Origin: Rhizobiales bacterium GAS188
GTDB lineage: Bacteria > Pseudomonadota > Alphaproteobacteria > Rhizobiales > Beijerinckiaceae
Assembly (NCBI GenBank): GCA_900104855.1
Contig: FNSS01000001.1
Coordinates: forward strand, 1,488,001-1,552,000
Direction of reading: 5' to 3'
DNA: 64,000 bases
This document shows, piece after piece, positions 16,246 through 24,820 of this stretch. The notes beneath the pieces were generated by a model, which saw only the letters and a list, made by a program, of their open reading frames with translations, was not told the DNA's origin and did no database searches. Positions within the stretch are counted from its first letter, which is position 1. Each line of letters begins with the position of its first letter. Position numbers and translations under genes: made by a program.

Positions 16246-17823
16246 ATGTCGAAAATGAAGCTCGCGATTGCAGCTTGCCTCGCGCTCGCTGTCAGCATGG
16301 GTGCCCCCGCGCACGCCAAGTCCATCCGCTGGGCATCACAAGACGATGCGGCGACGATGGACCCGCATGCCTTCAACCACGGCATGACGACGACCGTGCT
16401 CCAACATATCTATGAAGGGCTCGTCCGCCGGGATCGCGACATGAAGATCGAGCCGGCGCTGGCGATCTCGTGGACCCAACCCGATCCGAAGACATGGCGT
16501 TTCAGGCTTCGCCCGGATGCGACATTTCAAGACGGTACGCCATTCTCCGCCGAAGATGTCGTGTTCTCGATCAAGCGCATCCTGTCGGACACTTCCGACA
16601 TGAAGGTGTTTGCCGCCTCGATTGCCGATGTGAAGGCAATCGATCCGTCGACGGTCGATGTGATAACCACCTTCCCGAACGCCGCGCTCATCCAGTCCCT
16701 TCCGGAAGTGCGGATCATGTCGAAGCTTTGGTGCGAGACCAACAAGGCCGCCAATCCGGCCGACATCAAGCAGAGCAAAGACAATTTCGCCACCTTGCAT
16801 GCGAATGGCACCGGGCCATTCAGGCTCGTCATGCGCGAGCCCGGGATCAGGACCGTTCTCGCGGCAAACGATAGCTGGTGGGATCACACCAGACCCGATG
16901 TCAGCGAGGCCGAGCTCGTCATCGTGCCGACACCCGCGACTCGGGTCGCGGCGCTGCTCTCGGGCGAGGTCGACTTCGCCTATCCGATACCGATCCAGGA
17001 CATCGGCCGCGTGAACGGTGACGCCAATCTGAAGGTGCTGCAGGGGCCAGAGATCAGGACGATGTTCCTCGCCATGGATGTCGCGCGCGACGAGCTTCTC
17101 TATTCAAACGTCAAAGGCAAGAACCCGTTCAAGAATCAACGCGTGCGGCAGGCGATCTATCAAGCGATCGATGTCGACGCGATCAACACCCGCATCATGC
17201 GCGGATCCGTGACACCGACCGGGAGCATGATCGCTCCCGGCATCAACGGCGTCGACGCTTCGCTACAGCCTCGCGCCTATCCCTATGATGTCGAGGCCGC
17301 CAGGCAGCTCCTGGCCGATGCCGGCTACAAGCAAGGTTTCGAGACGACCCTCGACTGCCCGAATGATCGCTATGTCAGCGATGAGCGCGTGTGCCAGGCG
17401 ATCGTCGGCATGCTTGCCAAGCTCGACATCAAGGTCACCTTGAATGCGCTGACCTCGACGCATTTCTTTCCGAAGATCGGTGGCCGCGACACGAGCTTTG
17501 CCTTCTTCGGCTACTCCCCGCTCAATATGGATGCCTACAACACCTTGAGCGTCGTCATGCATTCGCCGAAGGCCGGCAATGGGCAATGGAATGTCGGCAA
17601 CTACTCCAATCCGGACTTGGATGGCGCAATCGACGCTTCCTTGAGCGAAATGGATCCGCTTCGCCGTACAGCCTGGGTCACCAAGGCGTTGAGCATGCAT
17701 CGCAAGGACGTCGCGCAGATCCCGCTCTACCAGCAAGGTCTCGCCTGGGGCATGCGCAAATCGATCGATACGCCACTCAGGACCGACAACAACGTCAACC
17801 TCGCCTTGTTCAAGATCCGTTGA
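16246..17823 (+). CDS. Dipeptide-type (SBP family 5) ABC solute-binding protein
   Basis: 525 residues. The ATG at 16246 follows GGAAGGAGGA; longer upstream frames lack an RBS. A Sec signal peptide ends AHAK near residue 22. Domain order is the normal one for DppA/OppA proteins: N-terminal strand and IYEGLVRRD, WRFRLRPDATFQDGTPFSAEDVVFS at about 75-100, GTGPFRL, VRQAIYQAID, and the C-terminal EAARQLLADAGY followed by the NYSNPDLD and DPLRRTAWV segments. It probably captures a peptide-like or amide-linked compound. No permease or ATPase is encoded next to it. The next gene, an M20 amidohydrolase, may act on its ligand. Confidence 0.87.
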   Translation: MSKMKLAIAACLALAVSMGAPAHAKSIRWASQDDAATMDPHAFNHGMTTTVLQHIYEGLVRRDRDMKIEPALAISWTQPDPKTWRFRLRPDATFQDGTPFSAEDVVFSIKRILSDTSDMKVFAASIADVKAIDPSTVDVITTFPNAALIQSLPEVRIMSKLWCETNKAANPADIKQSKDNFATLHANGTGPFRLVMREPGIRTVLAANDSWWDHTRPDVSEAELVIVPTPATRVAALLSGEVDFAYPIPIQDIGRVNGDANLKVLQGPEIRTMFLAMDVARDELLYSNVKGKNPFKNQRVRQAIYQAIDVDAINTRIMRGSVTPTGSMIAPGINGVDASLQPRAYPYDVEAARQLLADAGYKQGFETTLDCPNDRYVSDERVCQAIVGMLAKLDIKVTLNALTSTHFFPKIGGRDTSFAFFGYSPLNMDAYNTLSVVMHSPKAGNGQWNVGNYSNPDLDGAIDASLSEMDPLRRTAWVTKALSMHRKDVAQIPLYQQGLAWGMRKSIDTPLRTDNNVNLALFKIR

Positions 17824-17878
17824 GTAACGATGCCTTCGCTTTCTTCTGGGGCCGTCAGTTGACTTTCGGAGACCGACC

Positions 17879-19087
17879 GTGACCGCAGCCAACACGATCG
17901 TTCCGCCGAATGATCTCGTCGCCTTCATTGGGCGGTATCAGCCGGAGCTCGTCACGATCCGTCGCGATCTGCATGCGAACCCGGAACTCGGCTTCGAGGA
18001 GGTCCGGACCGCCAATCTCATCGAATCGCAGCTGAAGAGCTACGGCGTCGACGAAGTCCATCGCGGCCTCGGCAAAACCGGAGTGGTCGGCCTCCTCCGA
18101 GGCCGTCGCAGCGACAGCGGCCGCTCGGTCGGCCTGAGAGCCGATATGGATGCGGTGCCTATTCAGGAGGACAGCGAGCTCCCTTACCGGTCCAGGACCG
18201 ACGGCACGATGCACGCATGCGGTCATGACGGGCACATCGCCATGCTCCTGGGTGCAGCCCGCTATCTCGCCGAGACGCGAAATTTCAACGGGATCGTCTA
18301 TTTCTATTTTCAGCCTGGCGAGGAGGGGCACGCCGGCGCGCGAGCAATGATCCGCGACGGGCTGTTCGAACGGTTCCCGGCCGACTCGGTCTATGCGCTG
18401 CACAACTGGCCCTCTTTGCCCGCGGGCGCCGTGGGTCTCAATGCCGGGCCGATGATGGCCGGGATCGATGTCTTCAAGATCAGGATCAAAGGCGTCGGTA
18501 GTCACGGTGGCCACCCGCATCAAGGCATCGACCCCATCATCGCCTCCGCGCATATGCTGTCGGCAATCCAGTCCATCATCAGCCGCAGCATCGACCCGCT
18601 GGAAAGCGCGGTCATCAGCTTCCATTATCTGCATGCCGGGGCGCCGACGGCGTTGAGCGTGATCCCGGATACGGTGGAATGCGCCGGCATGGTGAAGTGG
18701 TACTCGTCGTCCGTGCAGGCGATCGCCGAGCGCCGCCTGCGCGAGGTCGTGGCGCAGTCTGCGGCGCTGTTCGGCGCAAGTGCGGAAATAGACTATGACG
18801 CGCTCTATCCCCCGACCATCAACACGGCCGAGAATGCCGAGCAGGTGATACGCGTGGCGACGCGTCTCCTCGGCGCCGACAACGTCGAGCGGGACATGAA
18901 GCCGAGCATGGGTTCGGAGGATTTCGCATTCATGCTCGAGGCGCGGCCGGGCGCCTATTTCCGGCTCGGAACCGGCGGGCAGCCCGATCGCTTCCTCCAT
19001 AGCCCGCACTACGACTTCAACGACGATGTCATCCCGATCGGCGCCGCCGTCTTCGGCGGCATCGCCGAGGATGCATTGCCGCTGTGA
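17879..19087 (+). CDS. M20-family amidohydrolase (hippurate hydrolase-like)
   Basis: 402 residues from a GTG start. It has the metal-binding motifs of the IAA-amino acid/hippurate hydrolase group: RRDLHANPELGFEE, LRADMDAVPI, MHACGHDGHIAMLLG (Cys/His pair), QPGEEG, GSHGGHPHQGIDP and the C-terminal GSEDFAFMLE. Such enzymes hydrolyse N-acyl amino acids to a carboxylic acid and an amino acid in the cytoplasm. Position between a solute-binding protein and an acyl-CoA synthetase fits release of an acid that is then activated to a CoA ester. The acyl group is not known. Confidence 0.87.
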   Translation: MTAANTIVPPNDLVAFIGRYQPELVTIRRDLHANPELGFEEVRTANLIESQLKSYGVDEVHRGLGKTGVVGLLRGRRSDSGRSVGLRADMDAVPIQEDSELPYRSRTDGTMHACGHDGHIAMLLGAARYLAETRNFNGIVYFYFQPGEEGHAGARAMIRDGLFERFPADSVYALHNWPSLPAGAVGLNAGPMMAGIDVFKIRIKGVGSHGGHPHQGIDPIIASAHMLSAIQSIISRSIDPLESAVISFHYLHAGAPTALSVIPDTVECAGMVKWYSSSVQAIAERRLREVVAQSAALFGASAEIDYDALYPPTINTAENAEQVIRVATRLLGADNVERDMKPSMGSEDFAFMLEARPGAYFRLGTGGQPDRFLHSPHYDFNDDVIPIGAAVFGGIAEDALPL

Positions 19088-19101
19088 TGGGAGGACGCCA
19101 C

Positions 19102-19911
19102 ATGGACGATGTTCTGGTTCAAGACGACGGCAAGATCCTCGTCGTGACGATCAATCGTCCCGAGCGGATGAACGCCTTCCGCCAGCGGACGATCGACGAG
19201 CTCATCGACGTTTTTCGGCATGCCGGCGGGCGTGCCGATATCGGAGCGATCATCCTCACGGGGGCCGGCGAGCGTTCCTTCTGCACCGGCGGCGACATGA
19301 AAGAGTTCCAGGTCGGCTCGGGTTATGCGGGTGCGTCATGGACGGGGATTGGCCTTGCCGTCGAGACGCTGCATCGCCTGATGCGGGCTGTCCCACAACC
19401 GGTGATCGCCGCCGTCAACGGCTACGCCATCGGTGGAGGCAATGTGCTTCAGGTGATCTGCGACCTGTCGATTGCCGCCGAGCATGCGAAATTCGGGCAA
19501 GTCGGCCCTCGCTTCGGCAGTTTCGATGCAGGCTTTGGGACCGCTTATCTGGCGCGCCTGATCGGGGAGCGGAAGGCGCGCGAATTCTGGATGCGCTGCA
19601 AGACCTTCACGGCGCGCGAAGCGCTCGAGATGGGGCTCATCAATGCGGTCGTGCCCGGCGACAAGCTCATGGCCGAAGCCAGGATCTGGGCGCAGGACGT
19701 GCTGGCGCTCAGCCCGACTGCGCTCAAGATGATCAAATATTCCTTCAACGCTGACAGCGAACACATTGCCGGCACCACGCAGCTCGCCTTTGGCGCGCTG
19801 CGCCTGTTCTATCAGGGAGCGGAGGCGGCCGAGGGGCACGCGGCCTTCCATGAGAAGCGCGCGCCCGACTATGACGGGTTTCGGAGTTATGGTCATGTCG
19901 ACGACGCATGA
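19102..19911 (+). CDS. Crotonase-fold hydrolase, BadI/MenB-like
   Basis: 269 residues; GGGAGGA lies 6 nt before the ATG at 19102. The crotonase fold is clear (INRPERMNAF, oxyanion segments SFCTGGD and GYAIGGGNVL). It is closer in pattern to BadI (2-ketocyclohexanecarboxyl-CoA hydrolase) and MenB than to ordinary enoyl-CoA hydratases: FGQVGPRFGSFDAGFGTAYL with Asp142, and the late ALRLFYQGAEAAEG and FHEKRAPDY segments. BadI opens an alicyclic ring by water addition; MenB closes one. In a catabolic operon ring opening or C-C hydrolysis of a beta-keto CoA ester is the better guess. Confidence 0.75.
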   Translation: MDDVLVQDDGKILVVTINRPERMNAFRQRTIDELIDVFRHAGGRADIGAIILTGAGERSFCTGGDMKEFQVGSGYAGASWTGIGLAVETLHRLMRAVPQPVIAAVNGYAIGGGNVLQVICDLSIAAEHAKFGQVGPRFGSFDAGFGTAYLARLIGERKAREFWMRCKTFTAREALEMGLINAVVPGDKLMAEARIWAQDVLALSPTALKMIKYSFNADSEHIAGTTQLAFGALRLFYQGAEAAEGHAAFHEKRAPDYDGFRSYGHVDDA

Positions 19912-21859
19912 GCCCATCTGGCGGCCGAGCCCGGAACGGGTCGCGCGTTCGGCCTTGACGCGCCTGGCAAAGAGATGCGGGGTCGATGGCTTCGATGGCC
20001 TGTGCGAGCTCGCCCGGGCGGATCTCGATACCTATTGGCGCGCCGTCATCGCCGATCTGGGAGTCGAATTTCGCCGGGATTTCGCGCGCGTGCTCGACAC
20101 CTCGCAAGGTATCGAATGGCCGCGCTGGTTCACCGGCGGCCAGTTGAACTTCACCGACGCCGCGCTGTCGGGCGGTACAGCGCGGCCGAACGATCCGGCA
20201 TTGATCTGCCTGTCGGAGGCCCGGCCTCACCGGCAATGGACCCGCGCCGAGCTTCGATCCGAGGTCGAGGGCGCGATGGCCCGGCTTTGCCATCTCGGTG
20301 TCGGCAAGGGCGATCGCGTGGCGCTCCTGCTCCCGAATATCGCCGAGGCCGCATTCACGATGCTGGCCATCGCCCGGCTCGGCGCCATCGTGGTGCCGCT
20401 CTATTCCGGCTTCGGCCCGGAGCCGATCTCGACGCGCATCAGCGCCTGCGATGCGAAGCTGTTGATCACTTGCGATGGCTATGTCCGCAATGGCCAGGCA
20501 CGCGAGCTGAAGCCGGTCGTCGATGTCGCGCTCGCCCTATGCCCCTCGGTGACGCATGTGATCATGATCCGCAACCTCCACGGCTGTCGCACCACGATGG
20601 CCCCGTCCCGTGACCTCTGGTGGGACGACCTGCCGACGAAAGCTGGCGACGCGTCCCGAACGCTCGACCCGAACGATCCGTGGATGATCATCTTCACGTC
20701 GGGAACGACCGGACGCCCGAAGGGAACAGTCCATGTGCATGGAGGCTTTCCTCTCCGGGTGGCCCATGACGTCGCCTATCATTTCGACTTCCATCCGGGC
20801 GATCGCTTCTTCTGGTACAGCGACATGGGATGGATGATCGGGCCGATGGCGGTCTGCGCACCCCTGATGCTCGGCGGCGCGCTCGTTCTTTTCGACGGAG
20901 GCCCCAATCCGAACAACCCTACGCAGCTGTTGCGGGTCGCGGCGGATGCGGGCGTCACCCATTACGGGTCTTCGCCGACGATGCTGCGCATGATGGCAAG
21001 CGCCTTCCCGAGCCTTCCACACGAGCTTGCGCCGAGCGTCAAGGTGCTCATGACGGCCGGCGAAGTGATCGACGAAGAGACATTCCGCTGGTACGCGCGC
21101 GAGATCGGAGGCGGGACGGCGCCGATCATCAATTACACGGGCGGAACCGAAGTTTCGGGCGGCATCCTCTCGAACGTCGTGGTGCGGCCGATCGTTCCGG
21201 GGACATTCAACGCGGCCGTGACGGATGTCATCGCCGATGTGACGGATGAGGACGGCCGAAGTTTGCGCGGCACGATCGGCGAGCTCGTCTTGCGGCGCCC
21301 CATGCTGGGCATGACCAAGGGCTTCTGGAACGAACCCGAACGCTATGTCGAAGCCTATTGGGCCAAACGACCGGGCCTGTGGTCGCATGGCGACCTCGCC
21401 ATCGCGCATGAGGACGGTCATTGGGAGTTGAGGGGACGGGCCGACGATGTCCTCAAGATATCCGGCCGCCGCGTGGGACCCTCCGAGATCGAAGAGGCGG
21501 CGATTTCCGGCGGCGAGGTCGTCGCAGCTGCGGCAATCGGCGTTCCAGATCCGAAATCGGGGCAGGCAGTCATGCTCTTCGTCGTGCCGCGCGATGCGCG
21601 CGCACACGACGACGTCGAATTCGGTGAGTGCCTGCGTCGCCGCATCGGCGCGGAACTTGGCGCCGGCTTGCGGCCAAAACACGTCGTCGTGGTGACTGAG
21701 CTTCCTCGCACGCGCAACGCCAAAATCCTGCGGCGGGTGGTGCGGAGCTTCGTGCTCGGTGAACCTCTCGGGGATCTGAGCTCACTCGAGAATCCATCCT
21801 CGATAGATGCCGTGAGGCTTTCGCTCACGGCACGCGGGCTGATCCCCTCTGAGAGTTAG
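19895..21859 (+). CDS. AMP-forming acyl-CoA synthetase (ACS/ACAS-like)
   Basis: 654 residues, start overlapping the previous gene by 17 bp. An acetyl-CoA-synthetase-type N-terminal region (TYWRAVIADLGVEFRRDF, WFTGGQLNFTD) precedes the ATP motif IIFTSGTTGRPKGTVHVHGG, INYTGGTEVSGG, the hinge LWSHGDLAIAHEDGHW, ELRGRADDVLKISGRRVGPSEIE, and a late catalytic Lys region (TRNAKILRR). It activates a carboxylic acid to a CoA thioester. Context suggests the acid freed by the M20 hydrolase. Confidence 0.87.
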   Translation: MSTTHEPIWRPSPERVARSALTRLAKRCGVDGFDGLCELARADLDTYWRAVIADLGVEFRRDFARVLDTSQGIEWPRWFTGGQLNFTDAALSGGTARPNDPALICLSEARPHRQWTRAELRSEVEGAMARLCHLGVGKGDRVALLLPNIAEAAFTMLAIARLGAIVVPLYSGFGPEPISTRISACDAKLLITCDGYVRNGQARELKPVVDVALALCPSVTHVIMIRNLHGCRTTMAPSRDLWWDDLPTKAGDASRTLDPNDPWMIIFTSGTTGRPKGTVHVHGGFPLRVAHDVAYHFDFHPGDRFFWYSDMGWMIGPMAVCAPLMLGGALVLFDGGPNPNNPTQLLRVAADAGVTHYGSSPTMLRMMASAFPSLPHELAPSVKVLMTAGEVIDEETFRWYAREIGGGTAPIINYTGGTEVSGGILSNVVVRPIVPGTFNAAVTDVIADVTDEDGRSLRGTIGELVLRRPMLGMTKGFWNEPERYVEAYWAKRPGLWSHGDLAIAHEDGHWELRGRADDVLKISGRRVGPSEIEEAAISGGEVVAAAAIGVPDPKSGQAVMLFVVPRDARAHDDVEFGECLRRRIGAELGAGLRPKHVVVVTELPRTRNAKILRRVVRSFVLGEPLGDLSSLENPSSIDAVRLSLTARGLIPSES

Positions 21860-21877
21860 CTGCACGGAGCACCCATC

Positions 21878-23227
21878 ATGGATCTGCAAGTTCACGGCAC
21901 TTACAGCGCCGATATCGCTCCCGCTTTCCGTCGCGTCCTCGTGCCCTGGTCGGTCCAGGGACAGTTGAACCCGCCCGTCATCGTGCGAGGCGAAGGAAGC
22001 TTTTTCTTCGACAGCCAGGGAAAGCGCTACCTCGACCTGACGAGCGGATATGTTGCGGTTTCCCTGGGGCACGGGCATCCGAAAGTGACCGAGGCGATCA
22101 AGCACCAGGCGGAACGCCTGTGCTGGGCGCCATCGAGCTATTTCAACGATATACGCGCCGCATATGCGGATGCGCTGTCGCGCATCTCGCCATGGCCCGA
22201 AGAAGGTGCGCGCACGCATTTCGCCAGCGGAGGCGCCGAGGCGAATGACGACGCCATCAAGATCGCGAAGCTCGTCACGCAACGCCCGAAGATCATGTCC
22301 GCCTATCGCTCCTATCATGGCAGCAGGATCGGCGGCAGCGCCCTGACCGGGGTCGATCGCTGGCGTGATCCCTTCCCCAATATCCCCGGCATCGTTCGCT
22401 TCTTCGCGCCCTATCCCTACCGCTCGCCTTTCTTCGCGGAGACGGCCGGGCAGGAGACAAGCCGCGCCCTCGATCACCTCGAACGTATCTTGTCGCATGA
22501 GGGGCCGCAGAATATCGCGGCGCTGATGATCGAGCCCGTGACGGGATCGAGCGGATTGGTCGTCTACCCCGACGGCTACCTCGAGGGGGTCCGGGACATC
22601 TGCAGCCGCCACGGCATTCTGCTCGTCTTCGACGAGGTCATGACGGGTTTCGGGCGGGTGGGCAAATCCTTCGCCGCACTCCGCCTGGGCGTCGAGCCCG
22701 ATCTCGTCTCTTTCGCCAAGGGGGCCAGCTCGTCCTATGTGCCGCTCGGAGGCGTCCTGCTCCGAGAGTCCCTGGCGCGGTTCTTCGACGATCATCTCTT
22801 CGACGTCGGACACACGCATGCGGGCCATGTGCTGGCGGCGGCAGCGGGCCTCGCTTCGCTCAAGGTGTATGAGGAAGAGGGGTTGTTCGAGCGGGCCATC
22901 GAGATCGAGGGCTGGCTGAGGCAGGGCCTACAGGAGCTTCAAGGCCGCCACGCCATTCTCGGCGACATACGCGGCCTTGGCGCACTCTTCGGCCTCGAGC
23001 TCGTCAAGGACAAAGGAACGAAGGAACCCCTCATCGGCTGGCATCAAGCGTCGGGATCGGCCCCGATGAAGCTCTTTTACGGCGAGTTGCTGCGCCGCGG
23101 CGTCCACGCTTATGGGCGCTACAATATCGTGCTTCTGGCTCCGCCCCTGACGATCAGCAAATCCGATCTCGAGCTCGGATTGGAGGCCGTCGATGCCGCG
23201 CTGCAATGCGTCGAGGACGGCTTGTGA
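21878..23227 (+). CDS. Class III PLP-dependent aminotransferase
   Basis: 449 residues of the omega-amino acid transaminase family. Motifs: SGYVAVSLGHGHPKV, ASGGAEANDDAIKIAK (phosphate cup), YRSYHGSRIGGSALTG, LVFDEVMTGFGRVG (PLP Asp) and SFAKGASSSYVPLGG with the Schiff-base Lys. It ends the TetR-linked operon 18 bp after the CoA synthetase. It could remove the amino group of an omega-amine released upstream. Taurine:pyruvate aminotransferase is in this family, so a role in feeding Xsc at 36 kb is possible, but nothing in the sequence proves it. Confidence 0.85.
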   Translation: MDLQVHGTYSADIAPAFRRVLVPWSVQGQLNPPVIVRGEGSFFFDSQGKRYLDLTSGYVAVSLGHGHPKVTEAIKHQAERLCWAPSSYFNDIRAAYADALSRISPWPEEGARTHFASGGAEANDDAIKIAKLVTQRPKIMSAYRSYHGSRIGGSALTGVDRWRDPFPNIPGIVRFFAPYPYRSPFFAETAGQETSRALDHLERILSHEGPQNIAALMIEPVTGSSGLVVYPDGYLEGVRDICSRHGILLVFDEVMTGFGRVGKSFAALRLGVEPDLVSFAKGASSSYVPLGGVLLRESLARFFDDHLFDVGHTHAGHVLAAAAGLASLKVYEEEGLFERAIEIEGWLRQGLQELQGRHAILGDIRGLGALFGLELVKDKGTKEPLIGWHQASGSAPMKLFYGELLRRGVHAYGRYNIVLLAPPLTISKSDLELGLEAVDAALQCVEDGL

Positions 23228-23288
23228 CCTGCTCGCTGCCGAGCCCCGCTGATCGGGAGGACCCAGCATTGCCGGGAGCGCTGGCGCC

Positions 23289-24641
23289 TCAGCGCCTCAC
23301 AGCCACCGGCAAGCCCTGCGGCGCCTCCGATCCCTGCCCTGTCGCCGGCAGCAATGTGCCGGCCTTCTGGCGTTGCTCGATCCACCAGGCGCTATAGGCG
23401 CTGACGAGCGCCGCGAACAGGATATAGGCGCAGATCAGCCAGGGCTTGCCGTCGTTCAGCGGCAGCAGCGCCGTGGCGATGATCGGAGTGAGCCCCGAGG
23501 CGAAGATACCTGAGAACTGGTAAACGAAGGAGATGCCCGTATAGCGCACCCGCGTGTCGAACAGGTCCGAGAACAAGGCGGCTTCCGGCCCGTAGCAGGC
23601 CGCATAGAAGATGCCGAACGGAATGACGATGGCGAGCCAGATCAGGGGCACATCGCCCGCGCTGTTCAAGATCAGCCACATGGCCGGGAAGGCGGCGAGA
23701 CCGGTGACCAGCGCCCCGATCCAGTAGACCCGCCCGCGGCCATAGCGATCCGACAGGCGCCCGAAGATCGGGATGAAGGCGCACATCACCAGCGCCGCGA
23801 GCATCACCCCGAGGAGCGCATCGGTCCGGGTGATCTTTATGGTGTTGACCAGATAGCCGATGATGAAGACGGCGAAGATGTTGAAGAACACCCCGTCGAT
23901 ATAGCGCGCGCCCATGCCGGCCAGGATATTCCTCGGATAATCCCTCAGCATGTCGAGGAAGGGCATCCTCGCCTCGCCCTGCTTCGCCTTGAGCGCCGCG
24001 AACTCCGGCGTCTCGAAGATGCGCAGCCTGATATAGATGCCGATGACGACGAGGACGACACTGAGCAGGAAGGCGACGCGCCAGCCCCATTCGAGGAATT
24101 GCGCATCGTTCAACAGGTAGGAGAAGAGCGCCACCACGCCCGAGGCGAGGCAGAGCCCTATCGACAAGCCGATCTGCGGCAGGCTCGCATAGAAGCCGCG
24201 CCGGCCGGGATCTGCATATTCATAGGTCATGAGCACGGCCCCGCCCCATTCGCCGCCGAGCCCGATGCCTTGCAGGATGCGCAGGACGAGCATCAGGATC
24301 GGCGCCGTGACGCCGATCGCCTGGTAAGTCGGCAGAAGCCCGATCAGGAAGGTCGCGACGCCCATGATCATGAGCGTCATCACCAGCATGTTCTTGCGCC
24401 CGAGCCGGTCGCCGAAATGGCCGAAGATCACGCCGCCGAGCGGCCGCGCCAGGAAGCCGACCGCGAAGGTCGCATAGGCGAGCAAGGTGGAGACCAACGG
24501 ATCGGCGGCCGGGAAGAACAGCTTGTTGAAGACGATGCCGGCGACCACGCCATAGAGGAAGAAATCATACCATTCGATGGTGGCGCCGATCATGCTCGCG
24601 ACCACCACCCGCCGCAATTGCAGGCGTGCCTGTGCGTCCAT
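23289..24641 (-). CDS. MFS transporter, metabolite:H+ symporter (MHS) family
   Basis: 450 residues; GGAGGGAG precedes the ATG at 24641 by about 8 nt. Twelve hydrophobic segments, starting RRVVVASMIGATIEWYDFFLYG, the MHS hallmark, then RPLGGVIFGHFGDRLGRKNML and GGEWGGAVLM. Family members carry dicarboxylates, betaine, shikimate and similar compounds with protons. It diverges from a GMC oxidoreductase, which may oxidise the transported compound. A 17-18 bp direct duplication (CAGCTCCGGCTTTTCTC) lies just upstream at 24656-24690. Confidence 0.85.
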   Translation of the reverse strand: MDAQARLQLRRVVVASMIGATIEWYDFFLYGVVAGIVFNKLFFPAADPLVSTLLAYATFAVGFLARPLGGVIFGHFGDRLGRKNMLVMTLMIMGVATFLIGLLPTYQAIGVTAPILMLVLRILQGIGLGGEWGGAVLMTYEYADPGRRGFYASLPQIGLSIGLCLASGVVALFSYLLNDAQFLEWGWRVAFLLSVVLVVIGIYIRLRIFETPEFAALKAKQGEARMPFLDMLRDYPRNILAGMGARYIDGVFFNIFAVFIIGYLVNTIKITRTDALLGVMLAALVMCAFIPIFGRLSDRYGRGRVYWIGALVTGLAAFPAMWLILNSAGDVPLIWLAIVIPFGIFYAACYGPEAALFSDLFDTRVRYTGISFVYQFSGIFASGLTPIIATALLPLNDGKPWLICAYILFAALVSAYSAWWIEQRQKAGTLLPATGQGSEAPQGLPVAVRR

Positions 24642-24820
24642 CGTCACGCTCCCTCCAGCTCCGGCTTTTCTCGCAGCTCCGGCTTTTCTCGTTGTGACGA
24701 GTGTGGACGCCCCGCTCGGGATCGACATGGCACCAGGAGCGTCGATTCTGTTGGGCCACCTCGCGTCTCCCGGGGAAACTCTGGCATCCTCCGCCGGATG
24801 GAACCGAGGATGGGCACCCG

